A program made the translations under genes and the position numbers. Below, piece after piece: positions 1 through 8,999 of a DNA stretch of 36,479 bases. This DNA comes from a bacterium. GTDB taxonomy: Bacteria > Bacteroidota > Bacteroidia > Chitinophagales > Chitinophagaceae. Positions within the stretch are counted from its first letter, which is position 1. Each line of letters begins with the position of its first letter. The notes beneath the pieces are model-generated. The model did no database searches and was not told where the DNA came from. It saw nothing but the letters and a program-made list of their open reading frames with translations. The stretch is from positions 1 through 36,479 of the forward strand of contig DAHXOZ010000011.1 of NCBI GenBank assembly GCA_027364635.1, in the 5' to 3' direction.

Positions 1-1257
1 TTGCTTGCATTCGTTCATTAAACCTTTGGCAATTTCCGGAAGACCGTCTTTTTTTACCAATGGGAGAATCGCTAATTTGTAAGGAGCAATTTTTGGAGGA
101 ATCCGCAAAACTACCCGGCTGTCTTCACTTCCATCCTCTTTCGTCCATTTTTCTTCAGCATAAGCAGTACTTATAACGGTCAGGAACAAACGATCTAATC
201 CTACAGAGGTTTCTACCACGTAAGGAATATAATTTCCATAGGGCTTGCCATCTTCCTTAAGTTCGTTATCGAAATATTGTAATTTCTTTTTGCTCAGTTC
301 CTGGTGCTGCTTCAGGTCGAAATCAGTACGTGAATGAATACCTTCAAGCTCTTTAAAACCAAAAGGAAATTCAAATTCAATATCAACAGCCGCATTGGCA
401 TAATGTGCGAGTTTTACATGATCATGATAACGCAACTTGTCTAAAGGAAGACCAAGACTTTCATGCCATTTCAATCTTTCTGCTTTCCAGTAATTGTACC
501 ATTCCATCTCAGTGCCGGGGCGAACAAAAAACTGCATTTCCATTTGTTCAAATTCGCGCATACGAAAAATAAACTGGCGGGCAACGATTTCATTTCTGAA
601 AGCTTTTCCTGTTTGTGCAATCCCAAACGGAATTTTCATTCTTCCTGTTTTTTGAACGTTCAGAAAATTTACAAAAATTCCCTGCGCTGTTTCAGGCCGT
701 AAGTAAATGGTATCAGCTTCTCCACTGATGCTTCCCAGTTTGGTTTCAAACATTAAATTGAACTGGCGAATGTCAGTCCAGTTGCAAGTTCCGCTGATCG
801 CACACTTTATATTATTTTCTTCTATTAAACTTTTTAGTCCTGCAAAATCATCTTTAGATAAAAATTTTTCCATTGAAGTAATAACCTCGTTCGCCAATTC
901 TTCATTACCGGCTGCGGCCTGCTCATCTGCAAAAGTTTCAATCAGGTGATCAACACGATAACGCTTTTGGCTATCCTTATTATCAATCATCGGATCACTG
1001 AAATTATCCACGTGGCCACTTGCCTTCCAGGTGAGTGGGTGCATAAAAATAGCGGCGTCAATTCCTACAATATTTTCATGTAACTGAGTCATACTCCTCC
1101 ACCAGTAATCGCGGATATTCTTTTTTAATTGCGCGCCATTCTGCCCGTAATCGTAGACAGCACTCAAACCATCATAAATTTCACTAGATGGAAAAATGTA
1201 ACCGTATTCTTTACAATGTGCTATTATTTCACTGAAATTGTTTAATTCGTTTGCCAT
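1..1257 (-). CDS. glyS: glycyl-tRNA synthetase (homodimeric class II type), 3' part outside the window
   Basis: Charges tRNA-Gly with glycine in the cytoplasm. Reading the complement from the ATG at 1257 gives an open frame of 419 codons that runs off the left edge. It begins MANELNNFSEIIAHCKEYG. Class II landmarks follow: a GLSAVYDYGQNG block near the start, LRPETAQGIFVNF in the middle, and motif 2 as FRNEIVARQFIFRMREFEQ. The single-chain layout fits the alpha2 (eukaryote/archaea-like) GlyRS used by Bacteroidota, not the two-subunit GlyQ/GlyS enzyme. The visible end, IAPYKLAILPLVKKDG, is the start of the C-terminal anticodon-binding domain, so roughly 70-80 residues should be missing. aspS lies 62 bp upstream on the same strand, so the two synthetases may be cotranscribed. 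Confidence 0.95.
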   Translation of the reverse strand, partial: MANELNNFSEIIAHCKEYGYIFPSSEIYDGLSAVYDYGQNGAQLKKNIRDYWWRSMTQLHENIVGIDAAIFMHPLTWKASGHVDNFSDPMIDNKDSQKRYRVDHLIETFADEQAAAGNEELANEVITSMEKFLSKDDFAGLKSLIEENNIKCAISGTCNWTDIRQFNLMFETKLGSISGEADTIYLRPETAQGIFVNFLNVQKTGRMKIPFGIAQTGKAFRNEIVARQFIFRMREFEQMEMQFFVRPGTEMEWYNYWKAERLKWHESLGLPLDKLRYHDHVKLAHYANAAVDIEFEFPFGFKELEGIHSRTDFDLKQHQELSKKKLQYFDNELKEDGKPYGNYIPYVVETSVGLDRLFLTVISTAYAEEKWTKEDGSEDSRVVLRIPPKIAPYKLAILPLVKKDGLPEIAKGLMNECKQ

Positions 1258-1319
1258 AAGGCGAAGATAATTTTAATAGATAAATAGAAAGACTGCAGGT
1301 TTCTTTTAACGATGTTATG

Positions 1320-3128
1320 TTATTTCAAATCTAATTTTATTTGTAATTCATCCAGTTGCTTTTGATCAATGGTTGAAGGGGCATCAATCATCACATCACG
1401 GCCGCTGTTGTTCTTTGGAAATGCAATAAAATCACGGATAGATTCACTTCCTCCCAAAATAGCGCAAAGCCTGTCAAAACCAAAGGCAAGACCACCATGT
1501 GGAGGAGCACCATATTCAAATGCTCCCAATAAAAATCCAAATTTATATTGGGCTTCTTCTTTGCTCATTCCCAATGCGGCAAACATTTTTTCCTGCAGGT
1601 CTCTTTGAAAAATCCTGATTGAACCACCGCCAATTTCGTTTCCGTTTAGTACCATGTCGTAGGCATTGGCTTTTATTTTTGAATACGGATGTTCCAAATA
1701 TTTTTCTGCATTTTCAATTAAAGGATTGCTATTGATCATCACTTCAATATCTTCCGGTTTGGGGGAAGTAAAAGGGTGATGACGTGCAACCCAACGATTT
1801 TCTTCTTCATCATATTCAAACAAGGGAAAATCTGTAACCCACAATAATTTGAATTCATTTGCCTTGCGCAGTCCTAATCTATCGGCAATGTATAAACGCA
1901 AATCGCTGATCGCTTTCCTGGTGCGTTCTTCCCTTCCTGCAAGGATCAAAATAAGATCACCGGGATTTGCCTTCGCAAAATCCGACAAAGATTTTAATTG
2001 ATCGGTTGTAAAAAATTTATCAAGGCTACTTTTAAAAGTCCCGTCAGTGTTCACTTTTACAAATGCAAGTCCGCCCATTCCAATTTGCGGACGCTTTACC
2101 CATTCTGTAATTTCATCGGTTTGTTTTCTTGAATAATCGCTGCAGCCCGGAACCGAAATTGCCAAAACCGTTTCAGCGTTATTAAATACGGGAAATTCGG
2201 TGTTTTTCAATTCTTCAAAATGATTTTTACCTTCTGTTTTCAGGTTGGCTAATTTCATTTCAAATCGAATGTCGGGCTTGTCGTTACCATAATTCCACAT
2301 TGCATCTTCCCAAGTCATCCTTTGAACCGGTTCTGTATAATCAATTTGCTTTACTTCTTTAAAAATGTATTTGATTAATCCTTCAAACATTTTCAAAATA
2401 TCTTCCTGCTCTACAAACGACATTTCACAATCGATCTGTGTAAATTCAGGTTGCCTGTCTGCACGAAGATCTTCATCGCGAAAGCATTTTACGATTTGAT
2501 AATAACGGTCGTAACCACTTACCATCAACAATTGCTTAAAGGTTTGAGGAGATTGCGGTAATGCATAAAACTCTCCTGCATTCATACGGCTTGGAACCAC
2601 AAAATCCCTGGCACCTTCAGGTGTTGATTTAATTAAGAAAGGTGTTTCAATATCTATAAAACCTTGCTGATGCAAATAATTTCTTGTTGCCCTATTTACA
2701 GAGTAACGTAATTCAATATTTTTCTTTACTGCATTTCTTCTCAGGTCCAAAAAGCGATATTTCATTCTCAAGTCATCACCGCCATCAGTATCATCCTGGA
2801 TCGTGAATGGAGGCACTGCTGATTTGTTTAGCACTTTTAATTCTAAAACCAAAACCTCTATATCGCCGGTAACAATGTTTGGATTTTTATTACTTCTTTC
2901 AGAAACCTTTCCCTTCACCTGTATTACAAATTCCCTTCCCAACGGATTTTTATCGAGTTGTTCCGTAAGTTTTTCATTGAAAAGCAATTGAGTGATTCCA
3001 TATCTGTCGCGCAGATCAACAAAGGTGATGCTGCCAAATTTTCGAATAGTTTGCACCCATCCTGCAAGCGTAACTTCTTTATTTACCTCTGATATTCTTA
3101 GTTCACCGCATGTATTCGTTCTGTACAT
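1320..3128 (-). CDS. aspS: aspartyl-tRNA synthetase
   Basis: Class II synthetase that charges tRNA-Asp. The 602-residue length is normal for the bacterial type. The order is as expected: an N-terminal OB-fold anticodon-binding domain ([19 protein letters not shown] near residue 23), the catalytic core with motif 2 ([18 protein letters not shown], about residues 217-234), a large GAD-type insertion domain, and motif 3 ([16 protein letters not shown]) near the C-terminus. Whether it is a discriminating AspRS or also acts on tRNA-Asn cannot be told from this window. The ATG at 3128 is preceded by a TATATTTG -7 box 35 bp upstream. It is followed on the same strand by glyS. Confidence 0.97.
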   Translation of the reverse strand: MYRTNTCGELRISEVNKEVTLAGWVQTIRKFGSITFVDLRDRYGITQLLFNEKLTEQLDKNPLGREFVIQVKGKVSERSNKNPNIVTGDIEVLVLELKVLNKSAVPPFTIQDDTDGGDDLRMKYRFLDLRRNAVKKNIELRYSVNRATRNYLHQQGFIDIETPFLIKSTPEGARDFVVPSRMNAGEFYALPQSPQTFKQLLMVSGYDRYYQIVKCFRDEDLRADRQPEFTQIDCEMSFVEQEDILKMFEGLIKYIFKEVKQIDYTEPVQRMTWEDAMWNYGNDKPDIRFEMKLANLKTEGKNHFEELKNTEFPVFNNAETVLAISVPGCSDYSRKQTDEITEWVKRPQIGMGGLAFVKVNTDGTFKSSLDKFFTTDQLKSLSDFAKANPGDLILILAGREERTRKAISDLRLYIADRLGLRKANEFKLLWVTDFPLFEYDEEENRWVARHHPFTSPKPEDIEVMINSNPLIENAEKYLEHPYSKIKANAYDMVLNGNEIGGGSIRIFQRDLQEKMFAALGMSKEEAQYKFGFLLGAFEYGAPPHGGLAFGFDRLCAILGGSESIRDFIAFPKNNSGRDVMIDAPSTIDQKQLDELQIKLDLK

Positions 3129-3163
3129 CCTTTTGTAATTATTTATTTAAAATTATTGGATTG

Positions 3164-3171
3164 CAAATATA
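3164..3171 (-). promoter_or_regulatory. -7 promoter box of aspS (TATATTTG)
   Basis: The complement reads TATATTTGC, an exact match to the Bacteroidota -7 consensus TAnnTTTG, 35 bp upstream of the aspS ATG. I could not find a TTG at the usual -33 distance, so the call rests on the -7 box and its position only. Confidence 0.5.
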
Positions 3172-3209
3172 AGGCTGTTAGGCAAAGTAAAAGAAGGCGT
3201 CTCAAAAGT

Positions 3210-3238
3210 CCGGGGCAGCCCTTATTACCCGGTAAGGG
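3210..3238 (-). other. overlapping alternative hairpins upstream of aspS
   Basis: On the minus strand CCCTTA and TAAGGG can pair around an 8-base loop. CCGGG inside that loop can instead pair with a CCCGG-type arm further 3'. The two pairings overlap, so they would be alternatives or form a pseudoknot. There is no U-run immediately after, so it is not a standard terminator, and it lies upstream of the aspS -7 box, so it is not in a transcript starting there. It could be the 3' end of RNA coming from ppc. Function unknown. Confidence 0.3.
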
Positions 3239-3300
3239 ATGAAGAAAGTTTTCGTTTAAGTAAAGTAATTCTCAATTTCTTCGTTTTACTTTTGATACAT

Positions 3301-3335
3301 CCTTTTTAATAATCAGGCAAAAAAGTTGGTTTACT
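3301..3335 (-). repeat. dispersed intergenic motif AGTAAACCAAC, copy A (extended form)
   Basis: The core AGTAAACCAAC is at 3335-3325 on the minus strand. It is followed after 7 bases by CCTGATT, then N, TTAA, three bases and GG. The same spaced pattern recurs in copy E (31050-31084). It lies about 165 bp past the ppc stop codon, in the same orientation as ppc. Confidence 0.6.
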
Positions 3336-3374
3336 ATCCCTTTTTTGGGTATCCATCATTTCTATTGGTTTCAT
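3306..3374 (-). CDS. possible 22-residue micro-ORF ending SKPTFLPDY
   Basis: An ATG at 3374 opens a 22-codon frame that starts MKPIEMMDTQ and ends SKPTFLPDY before a TAA. A purine-rich GAAGAAGAGG lies just upstream of the ATG, an unusually good Shine-Dalgarno-like stretch for this phylum. The C-terminal codons coincide with repeat copy A; in copy E the same bases would read SKPTNYPDF-stop, but without an upstream ATG. This may be a true small peptide or a chance frame across a repeat. I recognise no family. Confidence 0.2.
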   Translation of the reverse strand: MKPIEMMDTQKRDSKPTFLPDY

Positions 3375-3500
3375 AAGCCTCTTCTTCCAACACAAGGGCA
3401 ATTTTAAAATGTGCATTTTACGTATTGAAATCAAATGCTATGCATAAAAAATAAACAAACGCTTAGCCGGCAAAGCCTGAGGTGGTTTTAACTTTTGCAT

Positions 3501-6080
3501 CTAAGCTGAATTTCTTCCTGCATTAATAATCCCAAAAGAACAACGCATAGCTAGTTTTTCGTACGTTGGTTTTAGCGGATCTTTGATTCCCTCCTGCTCC
3601 ATTTCACGGATCTTCATCATCGCATATTGTTGGATGGTAACTAATGGCAGTATCATTTTTTCGCGCATATCCACAGAAAGCTGCTCTACAGGATATTCAG
3701 CCATCAGTTCATTATGGCCGGTGAGTTTAAAAAGATATTTTTTGGTTATTTCATATTCTTCATAGATCATGTTCCATATTTCACTAAACTTAGTGTCGTT
3801 TGATAAATATTCCGTGAGCGGAAAATAGCATTTCTTCATAGCCATCTCGCAATTATCTATGAGCGTTTTAAAAAACAAAGAATCCCTGTACAATTTTTTA
3901 AGCCGGCCAAATTCTCCTTCCTGCTCCATTTTTTGTAGGGCCATGCCCAAACCGTAATAGCCGGTTACATTTTGTTTGATCTGGCTCCACGAACCAACAA
4001 AGGGAATAGCGCGAAGATCATCCAGGTTCATTTTTCCTTTTTTCCTTTTTGTAGGACGACTTCCGATATTGGTTTCGCTATAAAATTTCAATGGACTTAC
4101 CTGAACCAGGTAATCCATAAAATCCGGATGTTTTTTTAACTCACTGTACGATTCGAAACTTTGTTCAGCAAGCTTTTGCAATAGATCTTCTTCTTCCTTA
4201 TCAAGCCTGATGTGCCTGTCAGAAAAAATATCGTTGGAAATTCCGGCATGCAGCAATTGTTCCATATTATATTGTGCAGATTCAATCGTCCCGAAATTGG
4301 AACTTACCGTTTGACCCTGAATAGTCAATTGAATTTCTTTGTTAGAAATATTTTTTCCCATTGCTGCATAAAACTTATGCGTCTTTCCGCCACCTCTTGC
4401 CGGCGGACCACCGCGACCATCGAAGAAAACTACATCTACATTATATTTTCGCGCTACCGCTGTAAGATTTTCTTTGGCCTGGTAAATGGCCCAGTTTCCC
4501 ATTAAATAACCGCCGTCTTTTGTACCATCAGAAAAGCCGAGCATAATGGTTTGTTTATCGCCACGCCGCTTCAAATGCTCACGGTAATCTTTATTTTCAA
4601 ACAAGGTTGTCAAAATAGCGGAAGCATTTCGCAGGTCTTCAATTGTCTCAATCAACGGAACAATATCCACTTTCATTTTATCTTTCTTCCATCCGCATAA
4701 AATAAACAAGCCGTAAATTTCAAGAACATTGAGCGCAGAAGCCGAATGGCTTATTATATAACGGTTACAGCCTTCTTCTCCGTTATATTGCTGAATAAGT
4801 TTAATAGCTTTTATACTTTCAAATGTGTCGTTTATGATCGGATCTCCATAATCTTTTTCAGGAAGAACTTTTGTGTTTTTTGTCAGGAATTCTATCTTTT
4901 TCTCATCACTCATTTTTGCGTAATCTGCGGGGAAAAAGGTATCGGATGCCGCCATGGCTGAAAAAACTTTTTTGTGGATTGAACTATCCTGCCTTATGTC
5001 GAGCGACGCAAAATACAAACCAAAAATATGCACCTTGTTGATGAGGTCGTCAATCAGATAACAAAACAAACCGTTGTGCCGATAAATCAATATCTCGCGG
5101 ATGTCATTCAGAATTTTCAGTATGTCTTTTTTATTAATATCTGTTCGGTTACCGGGAATAAAAATATTGTTATACAATTGTTTTTCAAGATCGAGCAAAA
5201 GAATATCAACGCCTTTAAAAGTAAGTCTGCGTCTCAACTTTCTAATCTCTAAATAATAGCATTTGATGATTGCGCCACGCAAAGCATCGGCAACTTTCAA
5301 AGTCGTATCTGTACTTACGAAAGGATTTCCATCCCGATCGCCGCCGGGCCAAAAACCCATTTTCAGTATAGCATTATTTTGAAAATCTGCTTCCGGAAAT
5401 TGATTTTTCAAAAAAGAAACCATTCTTCCAACAGCTAAAAAAAATACATTTTCCAAATACCAGATCAGGCTCATTGCTTCATCATATGGTGTAGGTTTTT
5501 CTTTTTTGAAGAATGGCGTTTTGCCCAGTTGCTGCAAATACATATTGATGCGGCCGGTATTATTTTCTGAAAGCGATTTTGAAAGATCGTTGATAATGCC
5601 TAAAACAGAACCGGGATAAAATTGTGTAGGATGAGCAGTGAGCACAATCTCTACAGAAAAATTATCCAGTTTTTTAACCAGTTCTTTTTCTTTTTTGTAT
5701 TGAACGGCTTCTACTTCCAATTGTTTTAAAGTACCCGGACCTGTAGTATCATGAACAAACTTAAAGGCCGCATCTTCCAGTGCATCAAAGAGCACCACCT
5801 GGCGCTCAACGAATTGGATAAATCTGAAAAGAAGATCAAGCTTTTCCGATTCAGTTTTAAAAGAGGCATCCTTCAAAAAAAACTCTTCGATAATTTGTGC
5901 AGGACTATATTTTTTTTTATATCCCTCTTCACAAATATTTAAAAACAACGATAAAAGCATTCCGGTTTTCTCAATCCTGTAAAAAGGAAGTGAAGTAAAA
6001 AGGCTGTTATATAGTTGAAATTTTATACCAACATAATTTTTAAAATTTTCCAAACTGTGCGACGCATGATGCTCCATCAT
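3501..6080 (-). CDS. ppc: phosphoenolpyruvate carboxylase, divergent Bacteroidota-type
   Basis: Carboxylates PEP with bicarbonate to oxaloacetate, an anaplerotic feed into the TCA cycle. The 859-residue protein has the family landmarks in order: LTAHPTQ with the catalytic His near 150, GGDRDGNPF near 246-253, SLDIRQD with an Arg near 363, LGFSDGTKDGGYLMGNW near 514-530, the glycine/arginine loop FDGRGGPPARGGGKTHKF near 552-569, SRPTKRK, and RAIPFVGSWSQIKQN. Two sites differ from the E. coli-like consensus. FHGRGG is FDGRGG here, and the C-terminus ends INAGRNSA instead of the usual ...RNTG. The other catalytic residues are present, so I expect an active enzyme of a phylum-specific branch. An alternative start is the next codon, also ATG. 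It is divergent from the small gene at 6203. Confidence 0.93.
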   Translation of the reverse strand: MMEHHASHSLENFKNYVGIKFQLYNSLFTSLPFYRIEKTGMLLSLFLNICEEGYKKKYSPAQIIEEFFLKDASFKTESEKLDLLFRFIQFVERQVVLFDALEDAAFKFVHDTTGPGTLKQLEVEAVQYKKEKELVKKLDNFSVEIVLTAHPTQFYPGSVLGIINDLSKSLSENNTGRINMYLQQLGKTPFFKKEKPTPYDEAMSLIWYLENVFFLAVGRMVSFLKNQFPEADFQNNAILKMGFWPGGDRDGNPFVSTDTTLKVADALRGAIIKCYYLEIRKLRRRLTFKGVDILLLDLEKQLYNNIFIPGNRTDINKKDILKILNDIREILIYRHNGLFCYLIDDLINKVHIFGLYFASLDIRQDSSIHKKVFSAMAASDTFFPADYAKMSDEKKIEFLTKNTKVLPEKDYGDPIINDTFESIKAIKLIQQYNGEEGCNRYIISHSASALNVLEIYGLFILCGWKKDKMKVDIVPLIETIEDLRNASAILTTLFENKDYREHLKRRGDKQTIMLGFSDGTKDGGYLMGNWAIYQAKENLTAVARKYNVDVVFFDGRGGPPARGGGKTHKFYAAMGKNISNKEIQLTIQGQTVSSNFGTIESAQYNMEQLLHAGISNDIFSDRHIRLDKEEEDLLQKLAEQSFESYSELKKHPDFMDYLVQVSPLKFYSETNIGSRPTKRKKGKMNLDDLRAIPFVGSWSQIKQNVTGYYGLGMALQKMEQEGEFGRLKKLYRDSLFFKTLIDNCEMAMKKCYFPLTEYLSNDTKFSEIWNMIYEEYEITKKYLFKLTGHNELMAEYPVEQLSVDMREKMILPLVTIQQYAMMKIREMEQEGIKDPLKPTYEKLAMRCSFGIINAGRNSA

Positions 6081-6182
6081 ATTCTATATTTATAAAAAAA
6101 AACAATAATTTAATGTAATAAAAATCGCGATGAAGTTAAATTAAAAATCACTAAACATTTTCAAATTTTCCTAATTTGCCTG

Positions 6183-6190
6183 TATATTTG
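6183..6190 (+). promoter_or_regulatory. -7 promoter box (TATATTTG) of the small gene at 6203
   Basis: TATATTTGC matches TAnnTTTG exactly and ends 12 bp before the ATG at 6203, implying a leader of only a few bases. It also argues against a start at the upstream TTG (6176), which would place the promoter inside the coding region. No -33 TTG is evident. Confidence 0.55.
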
Positions 6191-6202
6191 CACTCAGTAA
6201 CA

Positions 6203-6424
6203 ATGAAAAATATACTAATTATATTATGCCTGACCTTCGCATTTTCTTTTGCTGTGTCTCATGCTGATGCGCAATGTTCCATTTGCGCTAAAACTGTTAT
6301 GCAAATGGGTTCCAGGCCTGCTCAGGGTTTTAATAATGGCATTCTTTACCTTATGACAATTCCTTACCTTGCCATAGGTGTGGTAGGATTCAAGTGGTGG
6401 CAAAATGAAAAAAGGAAATCCTAA
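6203..6424 (+). CDS. small secreted or membrane protein with a CSIC motif (73 aa)
   Basis: Begins MKNILIILCLTFAFSFAVSH, a clear signal sequence ending near ADA-QC. The pair of cysteines in QCSICAKT comes directly after the predicted cleavage site. A stretch NNGILYLMTIPYLAIGVVGF then forms one membrane helix, followed by a short basic tail (KWWQNEKRKS). I recall similar short proteins with C-x-x-C followed by NNGI-YLM in other Bacteroidota, but their function is unknown to me. The CxxC could bind metal or be redox-active; that is inference. Its TAA overlaps the end of the convergent meaB gene by three bases. Confidence 0.75.
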   Translation: MKNILIILCLTFAFSFAVSHADAQCSICAKTVMQMGSRPAQGFNNGILYLMTIPYLAIGVVGFKWWQNEKRKS

Positions 6425-7344
6425 TCTTTGTTATTTTCTATTTTTTTCTTCCCGTAATTTTTAGCAAAAGCATACATATTGAAACCTGGTTTTGAAGCCG
6501 CTTCTTCTATTTGCATTTTCATTTTTTCCTGATCCAGTTCTTTCATCTTTTCATTTTGAATCAAAGCCCAAATTTTTTCTGACAGCAGATTTATTTTATG
6601 CGGAGAATAATTTTCAATATTCCATTTTTCTATTTTTTGATACAAATCCGGGATCCCTTTTTTTTCAATGGCTATCGTTTTTAAAACCGGAATTTCTTTT
6701 CCTGTATGATTAAAAGCCGGACCAAGAATTTGTATCAGTGTGTTATAAAAATTTTCGGAACCCGGCCTGTCTGATTTATTAATCACAAAAATATCCGCCA
6801 CTTCCATCAGGCCTGCTTTCATCGTTTGAATAATATCACCACCTTCCGGAACGAGCATTACGATAGTGATGTCTGCAATCGCGGCAATATCTACCTCACT
6901 TTGGCCTACGCCAACTGTTTCAATAATTACATAATCGAAACCCGAGCTTTTTACCAAATCGGTAATCTCAAAAATCTTTGGATGCAATCCACCCAAAGAA
7001 CCTTTGCTGGCCAGCGATCGGATAAAAACATCCGGATGATTGTACCACTCGCTCATCCGAATCCTGTCGCCAAGTAAAGCGCCTTTATTAAAAGGGGATG
7101 ACGGGTCAACACAAAGAACAGCTACCTTTTTTTTGACGGCAACCATCTCTCCGATCAGCGCATCGGTAAGCGAACTTTTACCTGCACCCGGTGCACCGGT
7201 GATACCAATAATTTTTGCGGAAGAAGGCTTTAAATTCAGTAACAATTCTTCAAAACCTTCCACCTGGTTTTCTATCAAAGAAATACCACGGGCAAGTGTT
7301 TTTACATCAATATGAATATTGTTTGACGGCATCTGTTTTACCAT
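6421..7344 (-). CDS. meaB: MeaB/ArgK-family G3E P-loop GTPase, methylmalonyl-CoA mutase chaperone
   Basis: Chaperone GTPase that protects and reloads adenosylcobalamin-dependent methylmalonyl-CoA mutase. The 307-residue protein shows the Walker A motif GITGAPGAGKSSL near residues 47-59, a block VLCVDPSSPFNKGALLGDRIRM typical of MeaB, the IIETVGVGQSEVDIA switch region with its Asp, and NKSD (guanine specificity) in VINKSDRPG. The mutase itself is not in the window. The methyltransferase gene lies 22 bp upstream on the same strand, suggesting a two-gene transcript. An alternative start is Met5. The last codon and stop overlap the convergent small gene. Confidence 0.93.
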   Translation of the reverse strand: MVKQMPSNNIHIDVKTLARGISLIENQVEGFEELLLNLKPSSAKIIGITGAPGAGKSSLTDALIGEMVAVKKKVAVLCVDPSSPFNKGALLGDRIRMSEWYNHPDVFIRSLASKGSLGGLHPKIFEITDLVKSSGFDYVIIETVGVGQSEVDIAAIADITIVMLVPEGGDIIQTMKAGLMEVADIFVINKSDRPGSENFYNTLIQILGPAFNHTGKEIPVLKTIAIEKKGIPDLYQKIEKWNIENYSPHKINLLSEKIWALIQNEKMKELDQEKMKMQIEEAASKPGFNMYAFAKNYGKKKIENNKD

Positions 7345-7366
7345 TAATCAGCAGAGAAGTAAAAGA

Positions 7367-8053
7367 CTATTTTTTCAATTGAAAATATTCGTAAAAATAA
7401 TCAGCAGGTTTTAAATTGATCCAGGAATTTCGGTTTGCATCAAAATCCTCGAAAGTAAATTTATTGATCTGCTCCAGGGTATAATTCAATTTATTTTCAG
7501 GCTTACTGATGGTTACTATTCCAAGCCCATGATCGCAATCCAAAGTAAAAACATTGATATCATCTCTTAAACTGCGCAAATGCAAAAGCGTGCGCCACAC
7601 ATCACCATTCCATGTTCCTGTAAAATTCCGTGCTTCCCATTCTTCAAACGATACCGAATCCGCTTTCTCTTGCGGATTACAATCGTGTAGAATAATCACG
7701 CCATTTTCTGATAAATAATTTAAACTATTTTCCACATCGCGTAAAGCATAAGCATATTCATGCATACCGTCGATAAGAGCTATTTCTAATTTTTTATCTG
7801 AGAGCAAACCAGGCGCATCTTCCCTAAAAAAATCATCACTCGTCTTTTCAAAATACTTATTAAAGATATTATAAGGATTTAAAAAAAGCTTTCCTGTTTT
7901 ACGCAAAGTGTCAAACTGAAATTCAGGATCAACCGCTATTTTAAATGTGCTTTTAACCCTGAAAAAAATATGGCCGTTAAATACGCCTATCTCCAGATAA
8001 TGAGATAATTTCTTTTGTTTCATTAAGCTAAGAATCACTTTTTTTCTATCCAT
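7367..8053 (-). CDS. class I SAM-dependent methyltransferase (Methyltransf_24-like)
   Basis: A 228-residue protein with a SAM-binding motif I (YLEIGVFNGHIFF, about residues 19-31), an acidic beta-2 end (IAVDPEF) and a post-motif IALIDGMHEYAYALRDVENS followed by GVIILHDCNP. This pattern is seen in the Methyltransf_24/TylF-like group of class I methyltransferases. The substrate cannot be deduced. No signal peptide is seen, so it is probably cytoplasmic. It precedes meaB by 22 bp, but there is no obvious functional link. Confidence 0.75.
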   Translation of the reverse strand: MDRKKVILSLMKQKKLSHYLEIGVFNGHIFFRVKSTFKIAVDPEFQFDTLRKTGKLFLNPYNIFNKYFEKTSDDFFREDAPGLLSDKKLEIALIDGMHEYAYALRDVENSLNYLSENGVIILHDCNPQEKADSVSFEEWEARNFTGTWNGDVWRTLLHLRSLRDDINVFTLDCDHGLGIVTISKPENKLNYTLEQINKFTFEDFDANRNSWINLKPADYFYEYFQLKK

Positions 8054-8238
8054 ACTTGTTGTTGATTAATTTTAAAAATAGTGAGGAAAATAAAGCAGCG
8101 ACTTTTTTTAGAAGCTAAAATAATTTTTTTTATTATGTTACCGGAAAGTTTTTATCTTCTTCAATAGGCTTTTTGCCTTTTTTTGAAATTAATATTTAAT
8201 GGTAATTTGCAAAGACAGCCTAATTTTAAATACAGCAT

Positions 8239-8249
8239 AGTAAACCAAC
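8239..8249 (+). repeat. dispersed intergenic motif AGTAAACCAAC, copy B
   Basis: Core AGTAAACCAAC followed by AAAT, ending 28 bp before the ATG of the LON-domain gene. This is the only copy not downstream of a same-strand gene; it lies in the divergent 8054-8277 region. Confidence 0.55.
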
Positions 8250-8277
8250 AAATAAAGACGATTTCTATTTTACTCTT

Positions 8278-8916
8278 ATGACTAATTTTATTCCTATTTT
8301 TCCTTTATCCATCGTAGTATATCCGCACGAAAACCTGAACCTGCATATTTTTGAAGCTAAATATAAACAACTTATCAAAGAATGTTACGACCAAAAAAAA
8401 TTGTTTGGAATGCCTGTGGTGATCAATAATAAAATACAGGAAATGGGAACGCTTTTGGAGATAACAGAAATAACCAAAGAGTACGAAAACGGCGAAATGG
8501 ATATCAAAACAAAAGGAACAAAGGTCTTCCGCGTGCTTGAAGTGATCGATTCAGTACCAGAAAAACTATACAGCGGCGCCATTGTAAATTATCCTTACAA
8601 CCATGAGCATGGAAAGAGATTATTGATGGATAAAGTACTCGGCGGCATTAAGCAACTTCATAAATTATTGAAAGTGGAAAAACCTTTGCCAAAAAGTAAG
8701 GATGAATTATGGAGTTATGATGTGGCACATACAGTTGGCTTAACGCTGGAAGAAGAATACGAATTACTTACTTTACTGAATGAACTGCAGCGGCAGGAAT
8801 ATTTAAAAAGGCACCTGTCAAAAGTGATCCCGGTAGTTACTGAGATGGAATCTTTGAAAGAAAAAATAAAATTGAACGGTCATTTTAAAAATATATCAGG
8901 TTTCGATATTTCCTGA
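8278..8916 (+). CDS. LON N-terminal (substrate-binding) domain protein
   Basis: A 212-residue stand-alone LON N-terminal domain. It opens with NFIPIFPLSIVVYPHENLNL, where PIFPL..VV.P..... is the hallmark of the domain, then LHIFEAKYKQLIKEC and the conserved FGMPVV and EMGTLLEI segments. There is no AAA ATPase or protease domain, so it is not the Lon protease. Such proteins are thought to bind peptides or substrates, but their role in Bacteroidota is unknown. The C-terminal half is helical and charged, with EEYELLTLLNELQRQEYL. The ATG is the first codon in frame after the AGTAAACCAAC motif. Confidence 0.85.
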   Translation: MTNFIPIFPLSIVVYPHENLNLHIFEAKYKQLIKECYDQKKLFGMPVVINNKIQEMGTLLEITEITKEYENGEMDIKTKGTKVFRVLEVIDSVPEKLYSGAIVNYPYNHEHGKRLLMDKVLGGIKQLHKLLKVEKPLPKSKDELWSYDVAHTVGLTLEEEYELLTLLNELQRQEYLKRHLSKVIPVVTEMESLKEKIKLNGHFKNISGFDIS

Positions 8917-8999
8917 AATAACAAGCTTTTTCATTTGATTTATTTTATTGATTTATTAAAGAACGTTTACTTTGCCAAGCAAAAAACCTAAAAAGTATT

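Larger units (their letters stand above)
3129..3500. other. 372-bp intergenic region between ppc and aspS
   Basis: No established gene lies here. The region holds the aspS -7 box (3164-3171), a G/C-rich hairpin element (3210-3238), one copy of the dispersed AGTAAACCAAC motif (3325-3335, minus) and a possible 22-residue ORF on the minus strand (3306-3374). Both flanking genes point left, so RNA read through from ppc would cross all of these. Confidence 0.6.

Noticed and set aside
463-949. Plus-strand frames opposite glyS
   Set aside because: They lie wholly opposite a clear glycyl-tRNA synthetase and have no family features.
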